From a bacterium (GTDB taxonomy: Bacteria > Latescibacterota > Latescibacteria > Latescibacterales > Latescibacteraceae), in assembly GCA_021372535.1 (NCBI GenBank), contig JAJFUH010000179.1:1-52627 (forward strand): a DNA stretch of 52,627 nucleotides, given 5' to 3'. Below, piece after piece: positions 42,296-50,546 of this stretch (the stretch's first letter is position 1; each line of letters begins with the position of its first letter). Both the position numbers and the translations under genes were made by a program. The notes below the pieces were generated by a model. That model was given only the letters and a program-made list of their open reading frames with translations. It was not told the origin of the DNA and did no database searches.

Positions 42296-43726
42296 ATGAA
42301 GAGAATAATTGCCAGGGAGTTTCTGAACAACCTCCTCAACCTGAGATTCAGTATCGGGCTGCTGCTCTCCGTTCTGCTCACCATCGTGTGCGTGCTGATT
42401 CTGACGCACCAGTTCCAGATGGAGATGGACGATCACAGCACCAGGGTGGCTATCCAGGATGATTTTCTCAATAACTATGCCCACACAAACCGCCTGGGTG
42501 GGATGATCCAGCCGCAAAAACCGCCCGAGCAGTTCCGTCCGTTCATTATCGGAATCCAGCGCGATGCCGATCTCAACTCGTACGAGGACAATCCGCTCCC
42601 GGTGCTGTTTCCCCATATCGATTTCCTGTTCATCGTCACCATAATCATGAGCCTCATGGCAATCCTGTTTTCGTACGATGCGATCACCGGGGAGCGTGAA
42701 CAGGGAACGCTGCGGATGCTCACTGCCGGATCTATATCACGGGCATCTATCCTTATCGGCAAGTGGATCGGCGGTCTGGCGAGTCTCGGTATTCCGCTCA
42801 TGGTTTCTCTCCTGATCGGCGCAATCTACGTGACAGTCCATCCACTCGTGCACTGGGATGAATCGGCATGGCTGTCCTTCTGTCTTGTATTCCTGGCATC
42901 GGTCATGTACATTTCGTTGTTCTACCTCCTCGGGCTGCTTGTATCGGGCTTCTCACGGTTTTCTTCGACATCGATTCTCACTTCGCTCTTTCTCTGGGTT
43001 TTACTGATACTGGTCATACCGAATCTCGCTCCATATGTCGTAGCGCAGATATACCGTATACCATCGGTGAACAAGATCGAACGTGAGGCAAGGATAATCA
43101 CCGGCATAGACCGTGACAACCTCGGCAACGAGTTGTCGAAGAAGGTCGCTCAGCAATTCGAAGCGGAGTACGGTGCGCGGTTTACCGAGTACAAGGCGAT
43201 GCCGTCCGACGCAATCCGTCAGCGCGTGGCGGCCGATCCCGCTTTTAAAAACATGCACGAAGCATACCGTAAGGCAGACAGTGCCGCATGGGACGAGGCA
43301 AACCGGATTCAAGGCGAAAAGGCGAGTGTTCTCAGACAGGAGCTCGACAGAAAATCACAAAATCAGATGCTCCTGGCGGGACTGGTCGCCTGCCTGTCCC
43401 CGTACACTGATTTCCTCTATGTCGCCACCGATCTGACCGGCACCGGTTTCAGGAGTCTGACGTATTTCAGCGATGTACAGAGCCAGTATTACAAATCCTA
43501 CTATGATTATCAGGAGAAAAAAGTCGCGGAAGCAAAAAAGAACGATCCGACATTCGACAGCAATACCTTTCTCGATATCAGCGACCGTCCCCGGTTCAGA
43601 TTCACCGAAGAGCCGCTCATCGGCCGCCTGAAGTGGACGCTGCCGTTCTGGGGCGTGCTCGTGTTGTTCAACATCGTATTGTTTGTCGGAGCGTATGTGA
43701 AGTTCATCAGGTACGATGTGAGATGA
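42296..43726 (+). CDS. ABC-2 permease paralogue 2
   Basis: This is a 476-residue member of the same family: TM1 near 20-40, coupling motif TGEREQGTLRMLTAGSISR after TM2, TM3-5 ending VIPNLAPYV, a charged periplasmic loop (about 255-430) with LSPYTDFLYVATDLTGTGF, and TM6 ending GAYVKFIRYDVR-stop. The coupling motif reads AGSISR where most paralogues have LSNPVxR. The PPxPLSIF motif of the first loop is not recognisable (KPPEQFRPFIIG instead), so it diverges from paralogues 1, 3 and 4. AAGGAG lies ten bases before the ATG. A heptamer repeat block follows the stop. Confidence 0.85.
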   Translation: MKRIIAREFLNNLLNLRFSIGLLLSVLLTIVCVLILTHQFQMEMDDHSTRVAIQDDFLNNYAHTNRLGGMIQPQKPPEQFRPFIIGIQRDADLNSYEDNPLPVLFPHIDFLFIVTIIMSLMAILFSYDAITGEREQGTLRMLTAGSISRASILIGKWIGGLASLGIPLMVSLLIGAIYVTVHPLVHWDESAWLSFCLVFLASVMYISLFYLLGLLVSGFSRFSSTSILTSLFLWVLLILVIPNLAPYVVAQIYRIPSVNKIEREARIITGIDRDNLGNELSKKVAQQFEAEYGARFTEYKAMPSDAIRQRVAADPAFKNMHEAYRKADSAAWDEANRIQGEKASVLRQELDRKSQNQMLLAGLVACLSPYTDFLYVATDLTGTGFRSLTYFSDVQSQYYKSYYDYQEKKVAEAKKNDPTFDSNTFLDISDRPRFRFTEEPLIGRLKWTLPFWGVLVLFNIVLFVGAYVKFIRYDVR

Positions 43727-43780
43727 AGGCAGTAAAGACAGGCACAAGGCATAAGGCAAAAGGCACAAGTGAAAAGAACA
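43727..43780. repeat. AAGGCAN heptamer repeat block 2
   Basis: Immediately after the TGA, GAAGGCAGTAAAGACAGG leads into CACAAGG, CATAAGG, CAAAAGG, CACAAG. The lead-in differs by one base from that after permease 3. Confidence 0.75.
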
Positions 43781-43802
43781 GTAAATACACGCAGGTGACA
43801 CC

Positions 43803-45263
43803 ATGTTTTCCACACTCTTTTTGAAAGAAATCCGTGAATCCATTATGGCGCACTGGTTTTATATGGTGACCCTGATCTGTCTTATTCTGATTCCTTTCAG
43901 TCTGTATATCGGGACACTGAATTACCGGCAAAGCATGATCGATTACCGAGAATCGATTCGTCTGTACCACGATAAAACAGATGGCTGGGTAGATGTCGAC
44001 AGCAATGTAGAAGGGTTCAGACCCCCTTCGCCACTCAGCATTTTCGATGGAGGCATTCAGAATGATATCCCGTCGAAAGTTATTGCTTCCCCCGATGGTG
44101 TGGTACGAATGATCGATGAACCGGGAGTCCGAAATCCGAACGGCAGCCTTTTCGGATCGTTTGATTACCGTTTTATGGTGAGTGTGATACTATCACTTCT
44201 TTCACTCATCTTTACGTTCAATGCCATCACCGGCGAAAAAGAGTCCGGCACGTTCAGGCTGATCATGTCGAATCCCGTACCCCGCTGGGTAATGCTCTCA
44301 GGGAAGCTGATCGGACGCTATATCCTGTTTGTTATTCCGTTTACGATAGCGCTTATCGCCGGAGTGATCCTCATATTTGTAACGGACAGTTCTATCATAA
44401 TGCAATCCGAATTTCTGCCGAACATCGTTGCAATAATGCTTATATCGTATCTCTTCATCTTTGCGATTTTTTCTCTCGGAATCATGCTTTCCACGCTGAC
44501 ACACCATTCCATGATGACTGTTTTTGTGAGCTTGTTTGTCTGGATATTCATCGTTTTCGGGATACCGAAGCTCAGCCCCATGCTCGCACAAATCATGTAT
44601 CCGGTCAGATCGCCACAGATTGTCAACACTGAAAAACAGCTTGTCAGACGCACTATTGAAAAAGAGCTCAATGAACGCCGCAGTCAACTCTTTGAAACTA
44701 CGATGAGGTCATTCGGTATTGACGACTGGGAAAAGGTATACCGTGATCACAACGATAACGGGCCGCAGATCGATCACGAAGCATTTCGCGAATACGACGC
44801 GAAAGCATCCGCACTCGTCACCGAATATCGTGAACGAATTGTGGATGCATATGCATCGATCGACCGGAAATACACGAACGAATTAAACCGTCAATCGGCA
44901 TTCGCTCAGTGCCTGGCGCGATTGTCACCGGTCAGCTGTTACTCATTTCTCGTGTCCGACCTTTCCGGAACGGGTCTTGAAGCATTGATTTCTTTCAGAA
45001 CAGCAGCCCGCGCATTTCAAAATCGACTCGATAATGAATTATACAGGAAGAACGTTATAAATGTATACGGTCGTCATGACGGCCCTCATATTACCTCAAT
45101 CAAGGGTGGACGTATTCGCGTCCCGGAGCTGATCCAGTTCGGGTATGTAAAAGCCGGCGATGTTATTCAGACTGACCGAATCGATTTTCTGCTCCTGATA
45201 CTGTATGCGATTCTCTTCTTCACTGTGGCATTCGTGAAATTCATCCGATACGATGTAAGATGA
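43803..45263 (+). CDS. ABC-2 permease paralogue 3
   Basis: The 486-residue product starts MFSTLFLKEIRES, the sequence echoed by the ghost peptide at 40,924. It has TM1 (20-40), a periplasmic loop with PPSPLSIFDGG, coupling motif TGEKESGTFRLIMSNPVPR, TM3-5 ending GIPKLSPML, a second periplasmic loop with LSPVSCYSFLVSDLSGTG, and TM6 ending AFVKFIRYDVR-stop. The AGGTGA ribosome-binding site lies just after heptamer block 2. Its codon usage is more AT-rich at third positions than TolC, the NEW3 protein and the ATPase, by eye. Confidence 0.85.
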   Translation: MFSTLFLKEIRESIMAHWFYMVTLICLILIPFSLYIGTLNYRQSMIDYRESIRLYHDKTDGWVDVDSNVEGFRPPSPLSIFDGGIQNDIPSKVIASPDGVVRMIDEPGVRNPNGSLFGSFDYRFMVSVILSLLSLIFTFNAITGEKESGTFRLIMSNPVPRWVMLSGKLIGRYILFVIPFTIALIAGVILIFVTDSSIIMQSEFLPNIVAIMLISYLFIFAIFSLGIMLSTLTHHSMMTVFVSLFVWIFIVFGIPKLSPMLAQIMYPVRSPQIVNTEKQLVRRTIEKELNERRSQLFETTMRSFGIDDWEKVYRDHNDNGPQIDHEAFREYDAKASALVTEYRERIVDAYASIDRKYTNELNRQSAFAQCLARLSPVSCYSFLVSDLSGTGLEALISFRTAARAFQNRLDNELYRKNVINVYGRHDGPHITSIKGGRIRVPELIQFGYVKAGDVIQTDRIDFLLLILYAILFFTVAFVKFIRYDVR

Positions 45264-45328
45264 AGGCGGTAAAGACAGGCACAAGGCAGAAAAAAGCAGG
45301 CAAAAGGCAGAAGGCAGAAGTGAAAAAA
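45264..45328. repeat. AAGGCAN heptamer repeat block 3
   Basis: Immediately after the TGA, GAAGGCGGTAAAGACAGG leads into CACAAGG, CAGAAAA, then AGCAGGC, AAAAGGC, AGAAGGC, AGAAG units. It is the longest of the three blocks and stands in the spacer before the ATPase gene. Confidence 0.75.
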
Positions 45329-45389
45329 CAATAACAAATACAATATGATGAAAAACATTTAAAGAAACCTTAAAAACGGAGGTATTACC

Positions 45390-46106
45390 ATGTTACAGGC
45401 AATCGATCTGACGAAACGGTATGAGGACGGGCTTCTCGCGCTCGACCACATGAGCCTCGATGTCAAGGAAAGCGAAATCTTCTGTCTTTTGGGCGCGAAC
45501 GGCGCCGGAAAGACGACGACCATCAACCTGTTCCTCAACTTCATCGAGCCGACGAGCGGCACCGCGCTTATCAACGGCATCGATGTGACCAAAGACCCCC
45601 TCGAAGCAAAGAAGTATGTGTCCTATGTCTCCGAGAACGTCATGCTCTACGGCAACTTCACCGCCCGTCAGAACCTCGACTTTTTCGCCAAGCTTGGCGG
45701 GAAAAAGAACCTGACCAAGGAAGACTACCACATGTTCATGCGCAAGGTCGGGCTCAAGGAAGAAGCGTTCGAGATGCGGGTCAAGAACTTCTCGAAAGGT
45801 ATGCGCCAGAAGCTCGGCATCACCATCGCCATCATCAAGGATGCACCGAACATCCTCCTCGACGAGCCGACATCGGGCCTCGACCCCAAGGCGGCTGCGG
45901 AGTTCATCAAGATTCTCGCCGGTCTCCGCGACCAGGGGAAATCGATTCTCATGAGCACGCACGACATCTTCCGCGCCAAAGAGATCGCCGACCGTGTCGG
46001 GATCATGAAGGAGGGACGGCTTGTCATGGTGCGTACGCGCGAGGAGTTCCTCGAAGAAGACCTCGAGAAAATCTACCTCGAATACATGCAGGAAGCTGTG
46101 GCATAA
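45390..46106 (+). CDS. ABC transporter ATPase shared by the permease array
   Basis: The 238-residue ATPase has Walker A GANGAGKTTT (near 34-43), a Q-loop region (YVSYVSENVMLY, in which Glu stands near the usual Gln), the signature FSKGMRQKLG in place of LSGGQ as is usual for ABC-2 exporters, Walker B NILLDEPTSGLDP and switch STHDIFRAKEIADR. It energises transport by the membrane subunits. It is the only ATPase among seven permease genes, and lies between paralogues 3 and 4. GGAGG is eight bases before the ATG. Third codon positions are strongly C/G, unlike permease 3, which may reflect higher expression. Confidence 0.96.
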   Translation: MLQAIDLTKRYEDGLLALDHMSLDVKESEIFCLLGANGAGKTTTINLFLNFIEPTSGTALINGIDVTKDPLEAKKYVSYVSENVMLYGNFTARQNLDFFAKLGGKKNLTKEDYHMFMRKVGLKEEAFEMRVKNFSKGMRQKLGITIAIIKDAPNILLDEPTSGLDPKAAAEFIKILAGLRDQGKSILMSTHDIFRAKEIADRVGIMKEGRLVMVRTREEFLEEDLEKIYLEYMQEAVA

Positions 46107-46165
46107 GGAGTATTTCAGGATATTCGGAATGTTCACGCTTTTTTTAAAATTTTTGGAGCAATACC

Positions 46166-47761
46166 ATGATTCTGTCTGTAGCCCTCAAAGAATTTTACAC
46201 GAATCTCATTTCCGCACGGTTTACTATCGGTTTTCTCCTGTGCCTGTTTCTCATCCCGTTCACCATGGTAGTGAGCATAAACGACTATGAATCGCAGGTG
46301 CGGGCATATGAGCTCGAAAAAAAACAGGCCGATGAAAACAACAAGATTCGTGTCTATTCGGCGCTCCGCCCGGAGATAGTCAGACCGCCCGAACCGCTCA
46401 GTATTTTCAGCCGCGGTATCAGCTACAAGGTGGGTAATAAGGTCACTACGAGGCTTGGCGAAAAAACACTCCTGGCGGAAGGACGGAGCTCTGTCCGCGA
46501 AAATCCGCTCCTCAACTCGTTTTTTTCCCTCGATTTCAGCACGGTGATTACCATCATCATGTCGCTCCTCGCGCTCCTGTTCACCTATGACGCATGCAGC
46601 AGGGAACGCGAGGAAGGGACGTTGAAACTCGTGCTGTCGAACCCGGTGAACCGATGGAAAATCCTCCTGGGTAAAGTGATTGGTATCCTGATAACGATGA
46701 TGCCGGTAATCCTTTTCTGTTACGGTCTCAGCGCGGTCATCATCCTCTTCCATCCTCATCTGGAGTTTTCGGCGCACGAGTGGGGGCGAATCGTGTTCAT
46801 GTTCGGATTGAGCATCGTTTTCTTTACCTTTTTCGCGGCACTCGGGCTTCTCGTTTCCGCCCGCACGCATTCATCGGTCACCAGTATCATCATCTGCCTG
46901 TTCATATGGGTGGCAGCCGTGTTTGTCGTACCCAACGCGTCAGTGTATGTGGCAAAGAGCTTCATCGCCACGGAATCGCAGGAAAACCTCCGGTATGCTC
47001 TCAACGATCTGGACAGAAATTTTTCCACCAAGGTTCGCGAATACCGACAAACCCTCGATCAACCGGACTGGTGGATGAACTGGAACATGAACAGCTATGG
47101 TGATGGCTATATGGAAGTGTCCGGCAATACACGAAGTCTCATGGAACTGTACAGGAAACTGTGCCAGTATTCGGAACCACTCCGGATACAGTATGCGGAT
47201 GAAAAATGGGCAATTCAGAAAGCCTACCTCGACAAGCTTGACAGGCAGCGTCTTTTCGCCGAGTGGCTTTCCCTTCTTTCACCGTCCGAGATGTTCCGTC
47301 AGAGTGTGTCCGCGATGTGCAGGACGGATGTTCCGGCACACTACCATTTTCTCGACAAAGCACGGGAATACCGCGAGGAGCTGATACAGTTCTTTCGGGA
47401 CAAGGACATGTTCGCATCGTACGAATACTTCACCCGTCAGGACCCAAAAACGTTTATGACCGCGGACGAGATCGTGCGGATACGGACCGGCGGTGAGTTT
47501 AAAACACTCCGGGAATACGGAGAATGGGCGCAGCTGCATAACGGCGATTTCAAACCTCTGCGAAAAGTGGATATCCCCGGTACAGATTTATGGAAGTACG
47601 AGCCGCTCGACCTTTCCGGAGTACCACAGTTCAGATGGGAATCATCCACGTTCGCGTATGACGTGAATAATTCCCTCATCAGGCTTGCTTTGTTGCTTTT
47701 AGGGGATGTCATACTCTTCTATCTGGCGTTCATTTCGTTCATCCGTTACGATGTGAGGTAA
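46166..47761 (+). CDS. ABC-2 permease paralogue 4
   Basis: At 531 residues this is the longest paralogue. It shows TM1, first loop PPEPLSIFSRG, a TM2 ending FTYDACS, coupling motif REEGTLKLVLSNPVNR, TM3-5 ending VVPNASVYV, an enlarged second periplasmic loop (about 280-500) with LSPSEMFRQSVSAMCRTD, and TM6 ending AFISFIRYDVR-stop. The usual GE before the coupling motif is SRERE here. TTGGAG precedes the ATG. The last codons GATGTGAGGTAA supply GAGG as the ribosome-binding site for paralogue 5. Confidence 0.85.
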   Translation: MILSVALKEFYTNLISARFTIGFLLCLFLIPFTMVVSINDYESQVRAYELEKKQADENNKIRVYSALRPEIVRPPEPLSIFSRGISYKVGNKVTTRLGEKTLLAEGRSSVRENPLLNSFFSLDFSTVITIIMSLLALLFTYDACSREREEGTLKLVLSNPVNRWKILLGKVIGILITMMPVILFCYGLSAVIILFHPHLEFSAHEWGRIVFMFGLSIVFFTFFAALGLLVSARTHSSVTSIIICLFIWVAAVFVVPNASVYVAKSFIATESQENLRYALNDLDRNFSTKVREYRQTLDQPDWWMNWNMNSYGDGYMEVSGNTRSLMELYRKLCQYSEPLRIQYADEKWAIQKAYLDKLDRQRLFAEWLSLLSPSEMFRQSVSAMCRTDVPAHYHFLDKAREYREELIQFFRDKDMFASYEYFTRQDPKTFMTADEIVRIRTGGEFKTLREYGEWAQLHNGDFKPLRKVDIPGTDLWKYEPLDLSGVPQFRWESSTFAYDVNNSLIRLALLLLGDVILFYLAFISFIRYDVR

Positions 47762-47763
47762 CC

Positions 47764-49161
47764 ATGCTCCTCGATATTATATTCCGTGAATTACGGAGTA
47801 CCGTTCTCAGTTTACGGCTCCATATCGCGCTTGTTCTCACCCTCATGGTTTTCTGTATCGGCAGCGCCGCATTTGTCAAGGATTACCGGGCGGGCAAGGA
47901 AATCTCCCTGCGGTACCGGAGTGAAGTATCGAAGGAGCTCCGTGAAGCCGCGGAACAGAATATTTCCAGACTGGCCACCATGCGGCAGCATTATCTCTTC
48001 GAGCCCAGCACAGACACGTTCATCGATGACGCGAAGGAAAAATACCTCCCCAACAGTTTCGAATACAGCGCCTACAACGTGTACGGATTCGATGTGAGCT
48101 CTGGCGCCGCGAATCCGTATCTCCAGGAATTTCAGGAATTGAACTGGATGTTCATCGTATCGCTCATCATGGGTTTTGTCGTCTTTCTGTTTACATTCGA
48201 CGCCGTTTCGGGTGAAAAGGAAGCGAAGACCCTGGCGCTGGCATTCGCAAATTCATTGTCGAGAGGCACTCTCCTGCTCGGGAAGTACATCAGCGCCATA
48301 ATCGCCTCGATGCTCGTTCTCTTTCCGGGAATCTGCCTGAGCCTCGTGATCGTATTCATAACCGGAACGATCGCCGTGTCAGGCGCTCTCATAATTGAGA
48401 TACTGGTTTTCCTGGCGGCTGCCGGAATTTTTGTCGCCTGTATCGCAGCGTTCGGCATGCTCGTGTCGGTTGTCACGCGGTCGGCAAATGTAAGCCTTCT
48501 TCTAGCACTCACCTGCTGGCTCATCTTTGCCGCAATAGTACCCAATACAGCTCTTTTCTGGGCTCAGACGCTCTTCCCTATCGAGAAAGCCGAAATCATC
48601 GCGGAGAAAATTCAAAAAGCGCGCGAAGAAATCAACAGAAACGCCCCGCCGGGAAGCTGGGCATCATCAAGCAACATGCCGTTCCTTCCCGAGCACGAGC
48701 TGAGAGCGGCCAACCAGACAAATATCATGAACAGCAGAAAACAGATATGGGACTCCTACTGCAACGACAGGATACGGCAGCTTCAGCGAGTGCGGAAGGT
48801 TACTTTCCTGTCGCCGGTGTCGCTTTTCGAGTATATGAGCGAGGCCGTCGTCGGTGGAGGATTCGTGCGGTTCGAGAAAAACTGGAACGACCTCCATGTG
48901 TTCCAGGAACAGTTCCTCGGTTTCTTCAAGGAAAAAGACGCGCAGGACCCTGTCAGCCCGCACTGGTACAATCCGTACGAAGATTATTCGACATCAAAGA
49001 AGCCGGTGAATTTTTCCGAAGTTCCTCTCTATACGGAAAAACCGGCAACCATCGAAGAACGTCTTACACGGGCCGGATTGTATCTCGCTGTCCTAGTATT
49101 ATATGCGGCAGCCGCATTTTCCCTGTCATTCATGGTATTTGTACGGTACGATGTACGGTAA
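47764..49161 (+). CDS. ABC-2 permease paralogue 5
   Basis: The gene starts two bases after the stop of paralogue 4. The 465-residue product has the common layout: TM1 (18-36), coupling motif SGEKEAKTLALAFANSLSR, TM3-5 ending IVPNTALFW, a second loop with LSPVSLFEYMSEAVVGGGF, and TM6 ending SFMVFVRYDVR-stop. The first periplasmic loop lacks PPxPLSIF and instead ends in a segment with YNVYGFDVSSGAANPYL. Together with paralogue 2 it forms the group lacking that motif. Confidence 0.85.
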   Translation: MLLDIIFRELRSTVLSLRLHIALVLTLMVFCIGSAAFVKDYRAGKEISLRYRSEVSKELREAAEQNISRLATMRQHYLFEPSTDTFIDDAKEKYLPNSFEYSAYNVYGFDVSSGAANPYLQEFQELNWMFIVSLIMGFVVFLFTFDAVSGEKEAKTLALAFANSLSRGTLLLGKYISAIIASMLVLFPGICLSLVIVFITGTIAVSGALIIEILVFLAAAGIFVACIAAFGMLVSVVTRSANVSLLLALTCWLIFAAIVPNTALFWAQTLFPIEKAEIIAEKIQKAREEINRNAPPGSWASSSNMPFLPEHELRAANQTNIMNSRKQIWDSYCNDRIRQLQRVRKVTFLSPVSLFEYMSEAVVGGGFVRFEKNWNDLHVFQEQFLGFFKEKDAQDPVSPHWYNPYEDYSTSKKPVNFSEVPLYTEKPATIEERLTRAGLYLAVLVLYAAAAFSLSFMVFVRYDVR

Positions 49162-49213
49162 TGCAGGATTGTAACAGATATCACTCGATATCACACGGTA
49201 AAGGAACTATTTC

Positions 49214-50542
49214 ATGTTGGGAACAATTATCGCCCGTGAGATTCAGGAGCACCTGAAATCATCGAAGTTCCAGCTCGGTTTTCTGATCACGATAGCATTG
49301 ATCTCCATCAGCACATCAATCAATATAAGCGACTATATGCAGCGTAATCAGGACTATCTGACCGCACGGGCCGAACCGATAGACAGATTTTACGTGTCCG
49401 TATATAAGCCGCCGCAGGTGCTCAGTATACTGGCGCAGGGAAAGGACAGGAAACTCGGCAACAAAGAGGAAATGAGCATCACCAGAATTGCCGACCGGAC
49501 AACCGGATACATGGGATCGGAGAGTCAGCATAAACGGTACATGTCGGGTTTCACCGCAGTCGACTTTGCCTTCGTGGTACGGGTTGTGCTCAGCCTTATG
49601 GTCATTTTTCTTGCCTACACAAGCATTTCGGAAGAGAAATTCTCGCGGACGCTCAGTCTGGTACTGTCCAATCCTGTTCCCCGTGATACGCTATTACTCG
49701 GTAAATGCCTGGGCGGGATGTGTATAATCACCGTATCATTTATAGCTGCGATAATAGTGGCGGTGCTGATGATGATTTCTCAACCGTCGGTTGTCCTCGG
49801 TACATCCGATATAGTCCGTATTATCGGGATGGCAGGTGTGTCAGTCCTCTATCTCTCGGTTTTCTATACCATGGGACTGCTTGTATCGATACTCGTAAAC
49901 CGCCCGGCCATAGCTCTCATGGTACTGCTGCAGGTATGGGCGTTTCTGATAATCATTTATCCTGCCATAAGTGTGATTGCCGCGCAGGATATGTATAAGA
50001 TATTCCCCGACAAGCTGAACCAGCGGAAAGCATCGGCATTTCAGCAATATGAAGAAGAGTACAAACGGAAAACCGATCCGTTTCAGGAGGCGTTCGCCAA
50101 AGGCGGGAGACCGACGAGGGAACAGAGTGCACGGAATGTCGAAGGTAATGCGTTACGAACGGAAGCGTATTACCGTGTCGACCGTGAATTCGCCCGTGAG
50201 ATGGCCGGTCAGACACGTCTTGCCGAAAACCTTTCGGTGTTGTCACCGGCCGTACTGTACGACCAGGTCATGACCCGTTATGCACGAACCGGCATGACGG
50301 ATTATGAGCGTTTTTTCGAAAGCGTCTTCCGCTTCTGGCAGGAGCATGTCAGGCTTTCCGTACTGAGGTTCAGCGATTACGACACATTCAAGAAATCCAA
50401 AACACTCGATTTCGCTTACCAATCCGAAACGGCTGTACAGAGTTTCCATGGAACCGTACGGTCCCTGATTATCCTGTTTCTACTCAATATACTGTTCTTT
50501 ACCACAGCCTATGTGGTTTTTCTGAGAAAAGATGTGAGGTAA
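49214..50542 (+). CDS. ABC-2 permease paralogue 6
   Basis: This is a 442-residue paralogue with TM1, first loop PPQVLSILAQGKDRKLGN (a PPxPLSIF variant), coupling motif SEEKFSRTLSLVLSNPVPR, TM3-5 ending IYPAISVIA, a charged second loop with LSPAVLYDQVMTRYARTG, and TM6 ending AYVVFLRKDVR-stop. Here Lys replaces the Tyr of RYDVR. AAAGGA lies nine bases before the ATG. The final codons again provide GAGG for the next gene. Confidence 0.85.
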   Translation: MLGTIIAREIQEHLKSSKFQLGFLITIALISISTSINISDYMQRNQDYLTARAEPIDRFYVSVYKPPQVLSILAQGKDRKLGNKEEMSITRIADRTTGYMGSESQHKRYMSGFTAVDFAFVVRVVLSLMVIFLAYTSISEEKFSRTLSLVLSNPVPRDTLLLGKCLGGMCIITVSFIAAIIVAVLMMISQPSVVLGTSDIVRIIGMAGVSVLYLSVFYTMGLLVSILVNRPAIALMVLLQVWAFLIIIYPAISVIAAQDMYKIFPDKLNQRKASAFQQYEEEYKRKTDPFQEAFAKGGRPTREQSARNVEGNALRTEAYYRVDREFAREMAGQTRLAENLSVLSPAVLYDQVMTRYARTGMTDYERFFESVFRFWQEHVRLSVLRFSDYDTFKKSKTLDFAYQSETAVQSFHGTVRSLIILFLLNILFFTTAYVVFLRKDVR

Positions 50543-50546
50543 CCGC

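Noticed and set aside
43355-43843. Minus-strand frames rich in Leu-Pro-Tyr-Ala-Leu-Cys across the heptamer blocks
   Set aside because: They are translations of the AAGGCAN repeats and overlap permease genes; low-complexity artefacts.
40803-45328. Heptamer blocks as CRISPR arrays
   Set aside because: The units are seven bases with no unique spacers, and no cas genes are present.
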